The notes under the pieces: model-generated | Seen by the model: only the letters and a program-made list of their open reading frames with translations | What the model was told of the DNA's origin: nothing | Databases searched by the model: none | Part shown: positions 15,952-24,827 of the stretch, in pieces | How the letters are laid out: every line of letters starts with the position of its first letter | How positions within the stretch are numbered: position 1 is the stretch's first letter | DNA from: Rhizobacter terrae | GTDB lineage: Bacteria > Pseudomonadota > Gammaproteobacteria > Burkholderiales > Burkholderiaceae_C | Assembly: GCF_003852895.1 (NCBI RefSeq) | Contig: NZ_QUSW01000003.1 | Coordinates: forward strand, 310,001 to 374,000 | Direction of reading: 5' to 3' | Length of the DNA: 64,000 nucleotides | Translations under genes and position numbers: made by a program

Positions 15952-16755
15952 ATGATCTCGCGCCGACAAGCACTCTGGGGGACGGCCGCCGCTCTCGCGA
16001 CGCCGGGTTGGGTTCACGCCGTGCAGCGCGAGTCGCTGACGGATCCGTTGCGGCTGGCCGCCGACGACGCGCTCTTCGAGTCGGGCCTGGCCACCGCCTT
16101 GCAAAAGGCCTTCGGCGGCGACACGGGCGTGGCCGTCAACGTGGTGCACGGCCCCGCCACGCCGGTGCTCGAAGCGCTGGAGCGCGGCGAGTACGACGCG
16201 GCGCTCACCAACGCGCCGCCGGTGGAAGAGAACCTGGACAAGCAAGGCTTCGTGCACGACCGCCAGCTCATCACGCGCGGCGATTTCCTCATCGTCGGCC
16301 CCACGGTGCTGGCCAAGCCGCTGGACGCCAAGCGCGACGTGGCCCTGGCGCTGCAGCGGCTGTCGCAGGCCGCGGTGCCCTTCATGACGCGGCCCGACGG
16401 CTCGGGCACCTACCTGGGCGAGCAGTCGGCATGGCGCGCGGCCAAGGTGGAGCCCAAGGCGCCGTGGTACCTCACGGCAGACGGCAAGGCACCGCTCGTC
16501 GCGCAGGCCGTGAAGGCCAATGCCTGCTTCTTCGTGGAGCGCGGCATGTGGCTCGCGCAGGGCGCGGGCATGGCCGGCAAGGGCTACGGCGTGCTGGTGG
16601 ATGGCGACCCGCGCATGGATGTGGAGGTGCACGTGATGCGCACCTTCCGCGCGGAGCGGCAGCACCCCGCGGGCAAGCTCTTCGTGGCATGGATCAGCAG
16701 CTCCAAGGGCCGCCACGTGGCGGCCTCGCACCGCGGGTACAAGGCCGCGCGCTGA
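15952..16755 (+). CDS. Periplasmic substrate-binding protein, tungstate/molybdate (TupA) type
   Basis: 267 aa. The N-terminus has an RR pair and a hydrophobic core ending AxA (residues 4-23), a Tat- or Sec-type signal. The mature part is a PBP type II fold with the family's order: VVHGPATPVLEALERGEYDAALTNAPP, LIVGPTVLAKPLD and FMTRPDGSGTYLGEQSAW. Proteins of this type bind tungstate or molybdate for an ABC importer, but no permease or ATPase gene is adjacent. Next to it lies a MOSC-domain gene, another link to molybdenum cofactor chemistry. Ligand identity is inferred. Confidence 0.75.
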   Translation: MISRRQALWGTAAALATPGWVHAVQRESLTDPLRLAADDALFESGLATALQKAFGGDTGVAVNVVHGPATPVLEALERGEYDAALTNAPPVEENLDKQGFVHDRQLITRGDFLIVGPTVLAKPLDAKRDVALALQRLSQAAVPFMTRPDGSGTYLGEQSAWRAAKVEPKAPWYLTADGKAPLVAQAVKANACFFVERGMWLAQGAGMAGKGYGVLVDGDPRMDVEVHVMRTFRAERQHPAGKLFVAWISSSKGRHVAASHRGYKAAR

Positions 16756-16807
16756 GCGGGCATCGCGCACGGCCCTTCGCGGGCGTGGGCCACGGGGGTG
16801 GGGCATC

Positions 16808-17404
16808 ATGCGCGGCATGCCTGAACTCGTCCTGCGCAGCCTGAACGTCTCCCGCGCCATCGCGGTGCCCATCAACGGCCAGTCGGTGATGACCGGCATC
16901 TTCAAGAAGCCGGTGAGCGGCCCGCAAGCGGTGAAGCCGCTGGGCGTGGAAGGCGACGAGCAGGCCGACCCTTCGGTGCACGGCGGCTTGTCGAAGGCGG
17001 TGTATGCGTATCCGCTGGAGCACTACCCGTTCTGGAAGACGGTGCGTGCGCAGGCCAAGGCCGCCGGGTGGGACGATGAACTCGCGCCCGGCGCGATGGG
17101 GGAGAACCTCTCGCTCTCCGGACTGCTGGAAAGCGAGGTCTGCGTGGGCGACGTGCTGCGCTTTCCCGATTGCGAGCTGGCGGTGAGCGAGCCGCGCTTT
17201 CCGTGCTTCAAGTTCAACGCGGCCATGGGGTTCAACCAGGCGGCCAAGCTGATGGGGCAGAACGCGTGGTGCGGCTTCTACCTGGCGGTGCGCACGCCGG
17301 GGACGATCGAGGCCGGACAGCAGTTCGAGCTGGTGCCCGGGCCTCGGGAAGTCGGCATCCAGGAGCTGTTCCGCTCCAAGATGTCGAAGCTGAAGAACGG
17401 CTGA
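16808..17404 (+). CDS. MOSC domain-containing protein (YiiM-like)
   Basis: 198 aa; Met at 16820 is an equally good start. The pattern GVEGDEQADPSVHGGLSKAVYAYPLEHY, then MGENLSLSGL and the conserved cysteine in EPRFPCFKFNAAMG, identifies a MOSC (molybdenum cofactor sulfurase C-terminal) domain of the YiiM class. E. coli YiiM helps molybdoenzyme-dependent detoxification of N-hydroxylated compounds. It follows the TupA-like binding protein on the same strand after 52 bases, so a shared molybdenum/tungsten theme is plausible, although the gap leaves room for a separate promoter. Confidence 0.88.
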   Translation: MRGMPELVLRSLNVSRAIAVPINGQSVMTGIFKKPVSGPQAVKPLGVEGDEQADPSVHGGLSKAVYAYPLEHYPFWKTVRAQAKAAGWDDELAPGAMGENLSLSGLLESEVCVGDVLRFPDCELAVSEPRFPCFKFNAAMGFNQAAKLMGQNAWCGFYLAVRTPGTIEAGQQFELVPGPREVGIQELFRSKMSKLKNG

Positions 17405-17407
17405 GCT

Positions 17408-18121
17408 TCAGCTCGCTCTGCGACGCCGCGCCAGGAAGGCCACGATGCCCAGCCCGCCCAGCATCAGCGCATAGGTCTCGGGCTCCGGAATCGTCGGGAT
17501 CGGGTCGGTGCGCAAGTCGAAGCTCGAGCCGGCCACTTCGCCGTTGTCGCCCACTTCACCGATGTACATGTACAGGCCCGCGGTGGAGGTGAGCGCCGTC
17601 AGGTTGAAGCCGATGGAGCCGTTGTCGCCCAGGCTGATGAAGCCGTCGGGTGTGACGGTGCTGGAGAAGCCGTCGAAGGACCCGAGGCGCGCGACGCCGT
17701 TGTCCAGCGTGCTGCCGGTGGGGCCGGTGCCGAAGAGCTTCGGGTCGGCCGGGGCGCGCTGCGTGCCGGGGGTGAAGACCACGCCCGACACGAAGTCGAA
17801 CAGGCTCAGGCCCGCGGCAGACGAGGCGCAGGCCGCGGTGGCGCAGTTGGTGGTCGACAGCTTGATGGCGTCGAGGTCGAAGCCGGTGAACTGCCCGGTC
17901 GCACCGCCAAAGCCGCCGCTGGTGTCGTTGATGAGGATGGCGGCAAAGTCGCCGAGGCCCGCGCTCGCGAGGTCGGCCTTGTAGACAGCCGTGCCTTCGC
18001 CGCCGGGCGCACCCACCAGGCCGGTGAGCTTGGTGAAGGACACCGGCACGGCGTGGGCCGCGGAGCCGGCCGCCATGGCCGCCGCGAGGGCTGCCAGGCG
18101 CAGGGAAGTGGACAGTTTCAT
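17408..18121 (-). CDS. PEP-CTERM sorting domain protein
   Basis: 237 aa. Sec signal peptide at residues 1-24 (ends AAHA). The C-terminal sorting signal IPEPETYALMLGGLGIVAFLARRRRAS (split as PEP motif, hydrophobic helix, Arg cluster) is the textbook PEP-CTERM anchor cut by exosortase. The mid-region is Gly/Thr/Ser-rich and beta-prone, typical of secreted surface or matrix proteins. Function beyond export is unknown. It converges on the MOSC gene with only 3 bases between stop codons. The exosortase is not in this window. Confidence 0.9.
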   Translation of the reverse strand: MKLSTSLRLAALAAAMAAGSAAHAVPVSFTKLTGLVGAPGGEGTAVYKADLASAGLGDFAAILINDTSGGFGGATGQFTGFDLDAIKLSTTNCATAACASSAAGLSLFDFVSGVVFTPGTQRAPADPKLFGTGPTGSTLDNGVARLGSFDGFSSTVTPDGFISLGDNGSIGFNLTALTSTAGLYMYIGEVGDNGEVAGSSFDLRTDPIPTIPEPETYALMLGGLGIVAFLARRRRAS

Positions 18122-18292
18122 GTGGACTCCTCCAAAGTGGATCTCCGCCGTGGGCGACTGCCTGCGGCGCAGACACGAACACTAACGAGGGGGTCCGGTG
18201 GTCACAAGGCGCGCACCTCCCAAGGGTTTGGGAGCGGGGCCTGTCCACCCACCTGAATGAGGGGCGGCTTTACCCTGCCCCTTCCGACACGT

Positions 18293-19384
18293 TCAGGCCA
18301 GCGCCGGATAGTCGATGTAGCCCTCGGCGCCGCCGCCGTACAGCGTGGCCGGCTGCAGCGCATTCAGCGGAGCGTCTTCCTTCAGGCGGCGCACCAGGTC
18401 CGGGTTGGCGATGAAGGGGCGGCCGAAGGCGACCACGTCGGCCTTGCCCTGCGCCACCACTTCCAGCGCCATCTGCCGGTTGTAGCCGTTGTTCACCACC
18501 CAGGCGCCCTGCGCATGGCCTGCCTTGAAGCGCTGGCGCATGTGCTCGAAGTCGAAGGGGGCGAAGTCGCGCGGGCCGCCGGTCTGGCCTTCCACGACGT
18601 GGATGAAGGCAATCTTCAAGGCCGCGAGGCGGTCCACCACGTGGTCGAACAAGGCCTTGGGGTTGCTGTCCTGCGCGGCGTCGTTGCTGGGGGTCACCGG
18701 GCTCAGGCGCACGCCGGTCCGGTCGGCGCCGATCTCGCCGGCCACGGCTTCCATCACCTCCAGCAGCAGGCGGGCGCGGTTCTCGATGGAGCCGCCATAC
18801 GCATCGCTGCGGTCGTTGATGCTGTCGCGCAGGAACTGGTCGAGCAGGTAGCCGTTGGCGCCGTGCACTTCCACGCCGTCGAAGCCGGCGTTGATGGCGT
18901 TGCGCGCGGCGCGGCGGTAGTCGTCCACCAGGGCGGGCAACTCGTCGGTGCGCAGCGCACGGGGCTCGGACACCTGGGCGAAGCCACCCTGGATGAAGGT
19001 CTTGCCGTTGGCCGGCTTCGCAGTGGACGACACCGGCGCGCTGCCCTCGGGCAGCAGGGACACGTGCGAGATGCGGCCCACGTGCCAGAGCTGGATGACG
19101 ATCTTGCCGCCCGCGGCATGCACCGCATCGGTCACCTTCTTCCACGCCGCCACCTGCTCGGCCGAGTAGATGCCCGGGGTGTCGAGGTAGCCCTGGCCCT
19201 GCGGGCTGATCTGGCTGGCCTCGGTGATGACCAGGCCGGCCGAGGCGCGCTGGGCGTAGTAGGTGACGGCCAGCTCGCTGGGCACGCGCCCGGCAGCCGC
19301 TCGGTTTCGCGTGAGCGGCGCCATGGCGATGTGGTTGGACAGCTCGATGGCGCCGACGCGGGTGGGTTCGAAGAGGTTGCTCAT
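18293..19384 (-). CDS. Old Yellow Enzyme family alkene reductase
   Basis: 363 aa, FMN-dependent NAD(P)H oxidoreductase that reduces activated C=C bonds, nitrate esters or nitroaromatics (NemA/XenB type). The TIM-barrel start is LFEPTRVGAIELSNHIAMAPLTRNRA. Substrate-binding His/Asn lie in EVHGANGYLLDQFLRD, followed by SDAYGGSIENRARLLLEV, a hallmark of the family. A C-terminal FMN phosphate site is seen around VVAFGRPFIANPDL. Met at 19384 was chosen because longer readings run into the divergent rlmJ region. It reads divergently from rlmJ (start 19509). Confidence 0.93.
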   Translation of the reverse strand: MSNLFEPTRVGAIELSNHIAMAPLTRNRAAAGRVPSELAVTYYAQRASAGLVITEASQISPQGQGYLDTPGIYSAEQVAAWKKVTDAVHAAGGKIVIQLWHVGRISHVSLLPEGSAPVSSTAKPANGKTFIQGGFAQVSEPRALRTDELPALVDDYRRAARNAINAGFDGVEVHGANGYLLDQFLRDSINDRSDAYGGSIENRARLLLEVMEAVAGEIGADRTGVRLSPVTPSNDAAQDSNPKALFDHVVDRLAALKIAFIHVVEGQTGGPRDFAPFDFEHMRQRFKAGHAQGAWVVNNGYNRQMALEVVAQGKADVVAFGRPFIANPDLVRRLKEDAPLNALQPATLYGGGAEGYIDYPALA

Positions 19385-19508
19385 GGGGTGTTGCCAAGTG
19401 GGTCGCAATGGGCGCGATGCTAGGCAGGCGCCAAAAAGTCTGCAGGCACAAGCTCTTCGTGTTTCGTGTATGGGCGCGAGGCCACGGAACCCGATTACAG
19501 TCGCCCCC

Positions 19509-20351
19509 ATGCTCGCCTATCGACATGCCTTCCACGCGGGCAACCACGCCGACGTCCTCAAGCACACCATGCTCGGCATGGTGCTGCGCTACATGAACCA
19601 GAAGGACAAGCCCTACCGGCTGGTGGACACCCATGCCGGCGCCGGCGGCTATTCGCTGGAAGGCCGCTACGCGCAGAAGAAGGGCGAGTTCGAGCAGGGC
19701 ATCGGCCGCCTCTGGGAGCGCGACGACCTCCCCGAAGCCGTGGCCAACTACGTGGACGCGGTGCGCAGCTTCAACCCCGGCGGCGCCCTGGAGCAGTACC
19801 CCGGCTCGCCCGCCTTCGCGCAGATGCTGCTGCGCGAGCAGGACCAGGCCCGCTTCTACGAGCTGCATCCCACCGACTACCGCATCCTCGAGGCCTACCT
19901 GGGCAAGACCAAGCACATGCAGGTGATGAACGCCGACGGCTTCGAGGGCCTGAAGAGCCAGGTGCCGCCGTCCACCCGCCGCGCGCTGGTGCTGATGGAC
20001 CCGAGCTACGAGGGCACGGCCGACTACGGGAAGGTCATCGCCTCGCTGCGCGACGCGCTCACGCGCTTTGCCGAGGGTGTCTACATGGTCTGGTACCCGC
20101 AGGTGCAGAAGGTCGAGGCAGCGCAACTGCCGCGGCGTTTGGAAGCGCTCGCTCCCAAGGGCTGGCTGCATGCGCGGCTGACGGTGCAGGAGCCCGATAG
20201 CCAAGGTTTTGGCCTCGCGGGCAGTGGCGTGTTCATACTGAACCCTCCGTACACTCTGCACGACGAACTTCTGACCGTGCTGCCTTACCTGGTCGATGTG
20301 CTCGGCCAGTACGACGAGGCCGAATACCTGCTCGAACAGCGGGCCTCCTGA
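19509..20351 (+). CDS. rlmJ: 23S rRNA (adenine2030-N6)-methyltransferase RlmJ
   Basis: 280 aa, the same length as E. coli RlmJ. The N-terminus MLAYRHAFHAGNHADVLKH is diagnostic, and the SAM-binding segment is LVDTHAGAGGYSLE (residues 38-51). The N6-adenine methyltransferase motif, normally DPPY/F, reads LMDPSYEG here (Pro to Ser), a small deviation in an otherwise intact protein. The start was chosen to align with the family; upstream in-frame sequence is unrelated. Confidence 0.93.
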   Translation: MLAYRHAFHAGNHADVLKHTMLGMVLRYMNQKDKPYRLVDTHAGAGGYSLEGRYAQKKGEFEQGIGRLWERDDLPEAVANYVDAVRSFNPGGALEQYPGSPAFAQMLLREQDQARFYELHPTDYRILEAYLGKTKHMQVMNADGFEGLKSQVPPSTRRALVLMDPSYEGTADYGKVIASLRDALTRFAEGVYMVWYPQVQKVEAAQLPRRLEALAPKGWLHARLTVQEPDSQGFGLAGSGVFILNPPYTLHDELLTVLPYLVDVLGQYDEAEYLLEQRAS

Positions 20352-20408
20352 TCACAAGTTCTTACAGAAACTGCGACACGGCGCGTCAGTCGCCGCGCGG
20401 CACGTTTC

Positions 20409-21575
20409 TTGATCTTGTCTTCGCATATGTGGACCCGGCATCGCATCATCGCCCGCTCAGCACTGGCCCTCGGAGTAGCCGCCTTCGGCGCGCTCATGAG
20501 CGGCTGCGCCGCCACCTCGGTGGCCACCTTCGCCTACGAGCAGGCGAACAAGGGGGAATGCATCAGCGCCGGCTGCGCCGCCGCGGCGGTGCTCAGCTAC
20601 GCGATGGACAAGGTGACGGAAGGCGACCCCACGCCCTGCCACAAGCTGAATTCGGTCGAGCGCGCGCTGACGGCTCGTTGCGGTGTGTATCAACCCGGTA
20701 CTTTGTTGGCGAAAGATGTCACGACCTCGGGTTTACCCCGGTGCCCGCTGAGCATGGCCACGCGCGACCCCAAGTACTGGGCGATGCTGCCGGAGCTGCT
20801 GTCCAAGGGCGCGGCGCCCGAAGTCTGCGACCAGCCGCCGCTGGTGGCGCTGGCGCAGGCCAACCCCTGCCCCGATTTCGCGGCGGCGCCGGCTGAATCG
20901 CTGAAGTCGCTGCGCTGGATGGCCGAGAACGACACCCGCGCGGTGCACCACGACGTGGTGCGCATGCTGAGCTGCCCCTCGGCCCGCAACGTGGGCCTGA
21001 ACACGGTGCTCGACACCTGGCTCGCGCAGGGCCAGCTGCCCTCGAAGGGCCTGACCTTCGGGCCGCTGTCGGCCCTGCATCCCGACTACGTCACCTCGGC
21101 CTTCTCGCGTTCGCTGGAGGCCCAGGGCCACACCGCCCGCACCGGCCTGGGCGTGTACAGCGGCCAGCTGCCCACGGGCTTCGACGTCGCCCTGCGCGAA
21201 GGCAACCGCCCCGCGCTGGACTGGTGGTTCGCCCGCGTTCCCAAGCTGATCAACCAGGTGCCCTCGCAGCAGGCCAACCAGCTGCCGTGGATCCCGCTGG
21301 TGCGGGTGCTGACGCCGACCTACCTGGCCCACCCCGAGCAGCAGGAGGCGATGGTGGCCTACCTGCTGTCGCGCGGCGCCGATCCGTGGAAGTCACTGCC
21401 GCATGACCCGGGCAAGACGGTCATCAGCTTCGCCGAGCAGGTGAAGAGCCCGTCGCTGGCGCTGCTGCAGGCGCCGGTGCAGCCTCAGGTGCAGATGGCG
21501 GTGAAGCCGCAGACGCCGGTTGCCGGCAAGGCGGCCACCGCGATGGGTGCCGCCGCCGTCGTCGCGACGCCCTGA
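20409..21575 (+). CDS. Hypothetical lipoprotein
   Basis: 388 aa (382 if started at the ATG at 20427). The N-terminal signal ends in a lipobox (LMSGC), so it should be a lipid-anchored envelope protein. The rest is rich in Cys (about ten residues) and contains segments such as AMLPELLSKGAAPEVCDQPPL and MVAYLLSRGADPWKSLP that look like ankyrin-type repeats (LLxxGADP). The C-terminus is Val/Ala/Pro-rich. Family not recognised; protein-protein interaction in the periplasm is a guess from the repeats. Confidence 0.75.
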   Translation: MILSSHMWTRHRIIARSALALGVAAFGALMSGCAATSVATFAYEQANKGECISAGCAAAAVLSYAMDKVTEGDPTPCHKLNSVERALTARCGVYQPGTLLAKDVTTSGLPRCPLSMATRDPKYWAMLPELLSKGAAPEVCDQPPLVALAQANPCPDFAAAPAESLKSLRWMAENDTRAVHHDVVRMLSCPSARNVGLNTVLDTWLAQGQLPSKGLTFGPLSALHPDYVTSAFSRSLEAQGHTARTGLGVYSGQLPTGFDVALREGNRPALDWWFARVPKLINQVPSQQANQLPWIPLVRVLTPTYLAHPEQQEAMVAYLLSRGADPWKSLPHDPGKTVISFAEQVKSPSLALLQAPVQPQVQMAVKPQTPVAGKAATAMGAAAVVATP

Positions 21576-21579
21576 TTCC

Positions 21580-22143
21580 TCACTTCCCCGCCGACGGCGC
21601 CGCGTGCGCCTTCTTCAGGTTGTCCATCCAGTCGGTCCAGTCCATCGGGCCGGTCTCGTAGCGCTTCTTCAGGTTCGCCAGCACATAGCCCCAGGCGCGG
21701 TCGAAGTAGGCGTAGGTCTTGTCCCATTCGCCGCCATCGCCCCAGCCCACGTGGGTGAGCGTGACCTTGGTGCTCTTGCCGTCCACGTCCGCGAGCCGGA
21801 CGATGACGAAGGTGCGCTGCTGCCGCGCCTCGGGCAGTGACGGCGGCGCATTCCAGTCGAAGCTGATCATCTTCATCGGCTGCAAGGCCATGTAGCGCAT
21901 GTCGTCGGCGCCCTTCATGCCCGGCTCTGCCAAGGGGTCGATGTGGATGTGGAAGGCGCCGCCCACGCGTGCGTCGACTTCGGCCTGCGGTGCAAAGAAG
22001 GACTCGATGCCGGCCTTGGTGGTCCAGCTCTGCCAGACCTTCTCCACCGGCGCCGGGACGACCACCTCTTTCTCGATGGCGCGCTCGGCGGCTTGAGCCG
22101 CGAATGACAGGACAAGGCACAACGCGAGGGCGAGGTGTCGCAT
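21580..22143 (-). CDS. Secreted SRPBCC/AHSA1-like protein
   Basis: 187 aa. The signal peptide at residues 1-18 (MRHLALALCLVLSFAAQA) is followed by an SRPBCC (START/AHSA1) fold: IEKEVVVPAPVEKVWQSWTTKAGIESFFAPQAEVDARVGG (split: strand, helix, strand), and a C-terminal helix carrying WDKTYAYFDRAWGYVLANLKKR. The family binds hydrophobic ligands. An exported version is less common than the cytoplasmic ones. It is convergent with the preceding lipoprotein gene (4 bases between stops) and divergent from the CoA transferase. Confidence 0.8.
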   Translation of the reverse strand: MRHLALALCLVLSFAAQAAERAIEKEVVVPAPVEKVWQSWTTKAGIESFFAPQAEVDARVGGAFHIHIDPLAEPGMKGADDMRYMALQPMKMISFDWNAPPSLPEARQQRTFVIVRLADVDGKSTKVTLTHVGWGDGGEWDKTYAYFDRAWGYVLANLKKRYETGPMDWTDWMDNLKKAHAAPSAGK

Positions 22144-22189
22144 CGAAAGCTCCGGTTCTTGTGTTGGGCGGGACACTACCATCGCGGGC

Positions 22190-23407
22190 ATGGACGCTCA
22201 AGCTCAAGCCGAAACATCGGCGACTTTCGGCCCGCTCGCCGGGCTCAGGGTGGTGGAACTGGGTCAGCTCATCGCCGGCCCCTTTGCTGCGAAGACATTG
22301 GCCGACTTCGGGGCCGACGTGGTCAAGATCGAGCCGCCCCAAGGTGGTGACCCGCTGCGCCAGTGGCGCTTGCTGCACGAGGGCACCAGCGTGTGGTGGC
22401 AGGTGCAGTCGCGCAACAAGAAGAGCGTGGCGCTGGACCTGCGGCAGGCCGAGGCGCGCGACATCGTGCGGCGCCTGATCGATGAAGCCGACGTGCTCAT
22501 CGAGAACTTCAAGCCCGGCGTGATGGAAGGCTGGGGCATGTCGTACGACGCGCTGAGCGTGACCAACCCGAAGCTCGTCATGCTGCGCATCAGCGGCTAT
22601 GGCCAGACGGGGCCGTACAAGGACCGGCCCGGATTCGGCGTCGTCGCAGAGGCGATGGGCGGCCTGCGGCATCTCACCGCGGAGCCGGGTCGCGTGCCGG
22701 TGCGCGTGGGCGTGAGCATCGGCGACACGCTGGCCTCGCTGCATGGCGTGATCGGCGTGCTGATGGCCTTGCAGCACCGCGCGACGACGGGCCGCGGGCA
22801 GGTCATCGACGTCGCCTTGTACGAGGCCGTCTTCAACTGCATGGAAAGCCTGCTGCCTGAATACAGCGCCTTCGGTGCGGTGCGCGAGCCCGCGGGCTCG
22901 GCGCTGCCGGGCATCGCGCCAAGCAATGCATATGCCTGCGACGATGGTTGGGTATTGGTCGCGGGCAACGGGGACTCGATCTTCAAGCGGCTGATGAATG
23001 CGATCGGCCGCGAAGACCTGGCGAACGATGCGGCGCTTGCGGGCAACGCGGGGCGCGTGAAGCGCGTGGAGGAGATCGATGCGGCCATCGGCGCCTTCAC
23101 GTCGACGCGAAAGGTGGTGGAGGTGCTCTCGGTGCTCAACGCGGCGCAGGTGCCGGCCGGGCGCATCTACACGGCGCGCGACATCGCCGAGGATGAGCAT
23201 TTCCGGGCACGCGGCATGATCGAGTCGGTGACGACGCCCGAAGGCCTGGCCGTGGACGTGCCGGGCATCGTGCCCAAGCTCAGCGACACGCCCGGCCGCA
23301 TCGCGCGGCGTGCCCCCACGCTGGGTGAGGACACCGAATCGGTGCTGCGCGAGATCGGCGTCACGGCTGAACAACTGCTTGCACTGAGACAGCGCGGTAT
23401 CTGTTGA
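22190..23407 (+). CDS. CaiB/BaiF (family III) CoA transferase
   Basis: 405 aa. The family start is PLAGLRVVELGQLIAGPFAAKTLADFGADVVKIEPP, with the typical NKKSVALDL, LIENFKPGVME and ISGYGQTGPYKDRPGFGVVAEAMGG. The conserved Asp that forms the acyl-anhydride with substrate lies in VSIGDTLASLHG. The enzyme moves CoA between carboxylic acids; the substrate cannot be read from sequence. It stands alone in this window, without an obvious beta-oxidation partner. Confidence 0.92.
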   Translation: MDAQAQAETSATFGPLAGLRVVELGQLIAGPFAAKTLADFGADVVKIEPPQGGDPLRQWRLLHEGTSVWWQVQSRNKKSVALDLRQAEARDIVRRLIDEADVLIENFKPGVMEGWGMSYDALSVTNPKLVMLRISGYGQTGPYKDRPGFGVVAEAMGGLRHLTAEPGRVPVRVGVSIGDTLASLHGVIGVLMALQHRATTGRGQVIDVALYEAVFNCMESLLPEYSAFGAVREPAGSALPGIAPSNAYACDDGWVLVAGNGDSIFKRLMNAIGREDLANDAALAGNAGRVKRVEEIDAAIGAFTSTRKVVEVLSVLNAAQVPAGRIYTARDIAEDEHFRARGMIESVTTPEGLAVDVPGIVPKLSDTPGRIARRAPTLGEDTESVLREIGVTAEQLLALRQRGIC

Positions 23408-23487
23408 AACGCCTCGCCCGCGACGCTCACCATGACGTGAACGTGGCCGTCTAATTTGCGCCTCGCCAATCACTCCGAGGAGAGCAG

Positions 23488-24186
23488 ATGAATCTGACCG
23501 CGTCGTTGACCCGTCTTGCTGCAGGCATGGCCATGCTTGCAGCCGCCGCGAGTGCCAGTGCCGTGAGCGTCACGGTGCAGGGCAAGTCCGACCCGTGGCT
23601 TGCCGGCATGCCCTCAGGCAGCCCTGCATCCGTGAACGACCATGCGCCCGGGCAATCGCCCCTGCTGGTCACTGGTCTAGGCAGCTTTTCGGGCGGCTAC
23701 GTGACCTTCACCCACGTGACGGGCGGCGTGTCGTACACGCCCAGCTGCTGCGGCAGCGTCGAAGGCGACGGGTTCATCAGCCACACCCCCGGCGCGGAGA
23801 ACGGCTTGTCGAACGTCACGGCGCCCATCAACTCGCTGGTGGGCGTGTTCCTCGACGACACGCAACCCAGCCTGTCGGCCGCGCCCGGTGCGCTGGACTT
23901 CACCGGCAACCTCAACTTCTCGACGCTGAACCCGGCCTTGCGCCAGGTGTTCTTCATCGGCGACGGGCAGGCCGCCTCGCTCGCGCAGCAGTTCTTCGTG
24001 CCCACCGGCGCGACGCGCCTGTTCCTCGGCACGATGGACGGCTACGAGTGGAACAACAACTCGGGCTCGTTCACGCTGGACGTGAGCTACTTCAGTCCCA
24101 GCGCCGTGCCCGAACCCGAGACCTACGCCTTCATGCTGGCGGGCCTGGGCGCGATGGCCTTGTTTGCACGCCGCCGCCGGGGCTGA
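23488..24186 (+). CDS. PEP-CTERM sorting domain protein
   Basis: 232 aa. Sec signal peptide at residues 1-30, then a beta-rich domain with two adjacent cysteines (SCCGS). The C-terminal PEP-CTERM signal is VPEPETYAFMLAGLGAM followed by ALFARRRRG. The upstream AGGAGAGCAG ribosome site is good. A strong hairpin terminator ends the unit at 24214-24240. The target is exported and processed by an exosortase encoded elsewhere. It is the second PEP-CTERM protein in this window, unrelated in its body to the first. Confidence 0.9.
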   Translation: MNLTASLTRLAAGMAMLAAAASASAVSVTVQGKSDPWLAGMPSGSPASVNDHAPGQSPLLVTGLGSFSGGYVTFTHVTGGVSYTPSCCGSVEGDGFISHTPGAENGLSNVTAPINSLVGVFLDDTQPSLSAAPGALDFTGNLNFSTLNPALRQVFFIGDGQAASLAQQFFVPTGATRLFLGTMDGYEWNNNSGSFTLDVSYFSPSAVPEPETYAFMLAGLGAMALFARRRRG

Positions 24187-24213
24187 CAAAAAAATCACTG
24201 TCCGCCCCTCTTG

Positions 24214-24240
24214 AAAAAGCCGGCTTCGTGCCGGCTTTTT
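24214..24240 (+). terminator. Rho-independent terminator after PEP-CTERM gene
   Basis: AAAAAGCCGGC-TTCGT-GCCGGCTTTTT: a perfect GC stem with flanking A and T runs, 28 bases after the stop at 24186. It separates this gene from the heat-shock unit. Confidence 0.9.
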
Positions 24241-24258
24241 CGTGCGCGCACGGCGGGT

Positions 24259-24283
24259 CTTGAAAGGTGTTTCGCGGCCCCTA
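24259..24283 (+). promoter_or_regulatory. Sigma-32-like heat-shock promoter
   Basis: CTTGAA (24259-24264), a 13-base spacer and CCCCTA (24278-24283) match the RpoH consensus (CTTGAA-N13-15-CCCCAT). It lies 72 bases upstream of two consecutive Hsp20 genes. Confidence 0.7.
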
Positions 24284-24354
24284 CTTTCGATGGGCCGGCG
24301 CCGAGCGCCGGCACCCGACAACCCCGCCATGCATCCCAAGAAAGGAGCGCACAC

Positions 24355-24807
24355 ATGGTCTCGTCTCTCCTGAGATTCCCCGGCGACGTGTTCGCCGATT
24401 TCGACGAGCTGCATCGCCAGCTCGATCGACTGCTGGGTGTTCGAAACACCAGCGCCAGCATCCGCGCCGTGCAGCGCGGCAGCTTCCCTGCCGTGAACAT
24501 CGGCAGCACGCCCGAAGCGGTGGAGGTCTTCGCCTTCGCACCGGGCATCGACCAGGCGACGCTGGACGTCACCATCGACAAGGGCCTGCTCACCATCAAG
24601 GGCGAGCGCCGGAACGCTTCCACGGAAGCCAGCGGCAAGGTCACCGTCCATGCCCGCGAGCGCGGCGAAGGCAGGTTCACCCGCGTGGTGACGCTGCCCG
24701 AGGACGCTGATCCGGAGCGGGTGAACGCGACGTATCGCGACGGCATCCTGCGCATCACCGTGCAAAAGCGCGAGGCCTCGCGTCCGCGCCGCATCGAAGT
24801 GACCTGA
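24355..24807 (+). CDS. Hsp20/alpha-crystallin small heat-shock protein
   Basis: 150 aa. An alpha-crystallin domain spans about residues 45-148 (PAVNIGSTPEAVEVFAFAPG; LTIKGERR; GRFTRVVTLPEDADPERVNATYRDGILRITVQK). It is an ATP-independent holdase that forms oligomers. The C-terminal RPRRIEV may serve as the I-x-I/V-type tail. Met at 24355 has AAAGGAG upstream and avoids the terminator region. It lies under the sigma-32-like promoter and is followed after 20 bases by a second Hsp20 gene. Confidence 0.92.
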   Translation: MVSSLLRFPGDVFADFDELHRQLDRLLGVRNTSASIRAVQRGSFPAVNIGSTPEAVEVFAFAPGIDQATLDVTIDKGLLTIKGERRNASTEASGKVTVHARERGEGRFTRVVTLPEDADPERVNATYRDGILRITVQKREASRPRRIEVT

Positions 24808-24827
24808 AGACTGCAAGGAGTTCCGAC

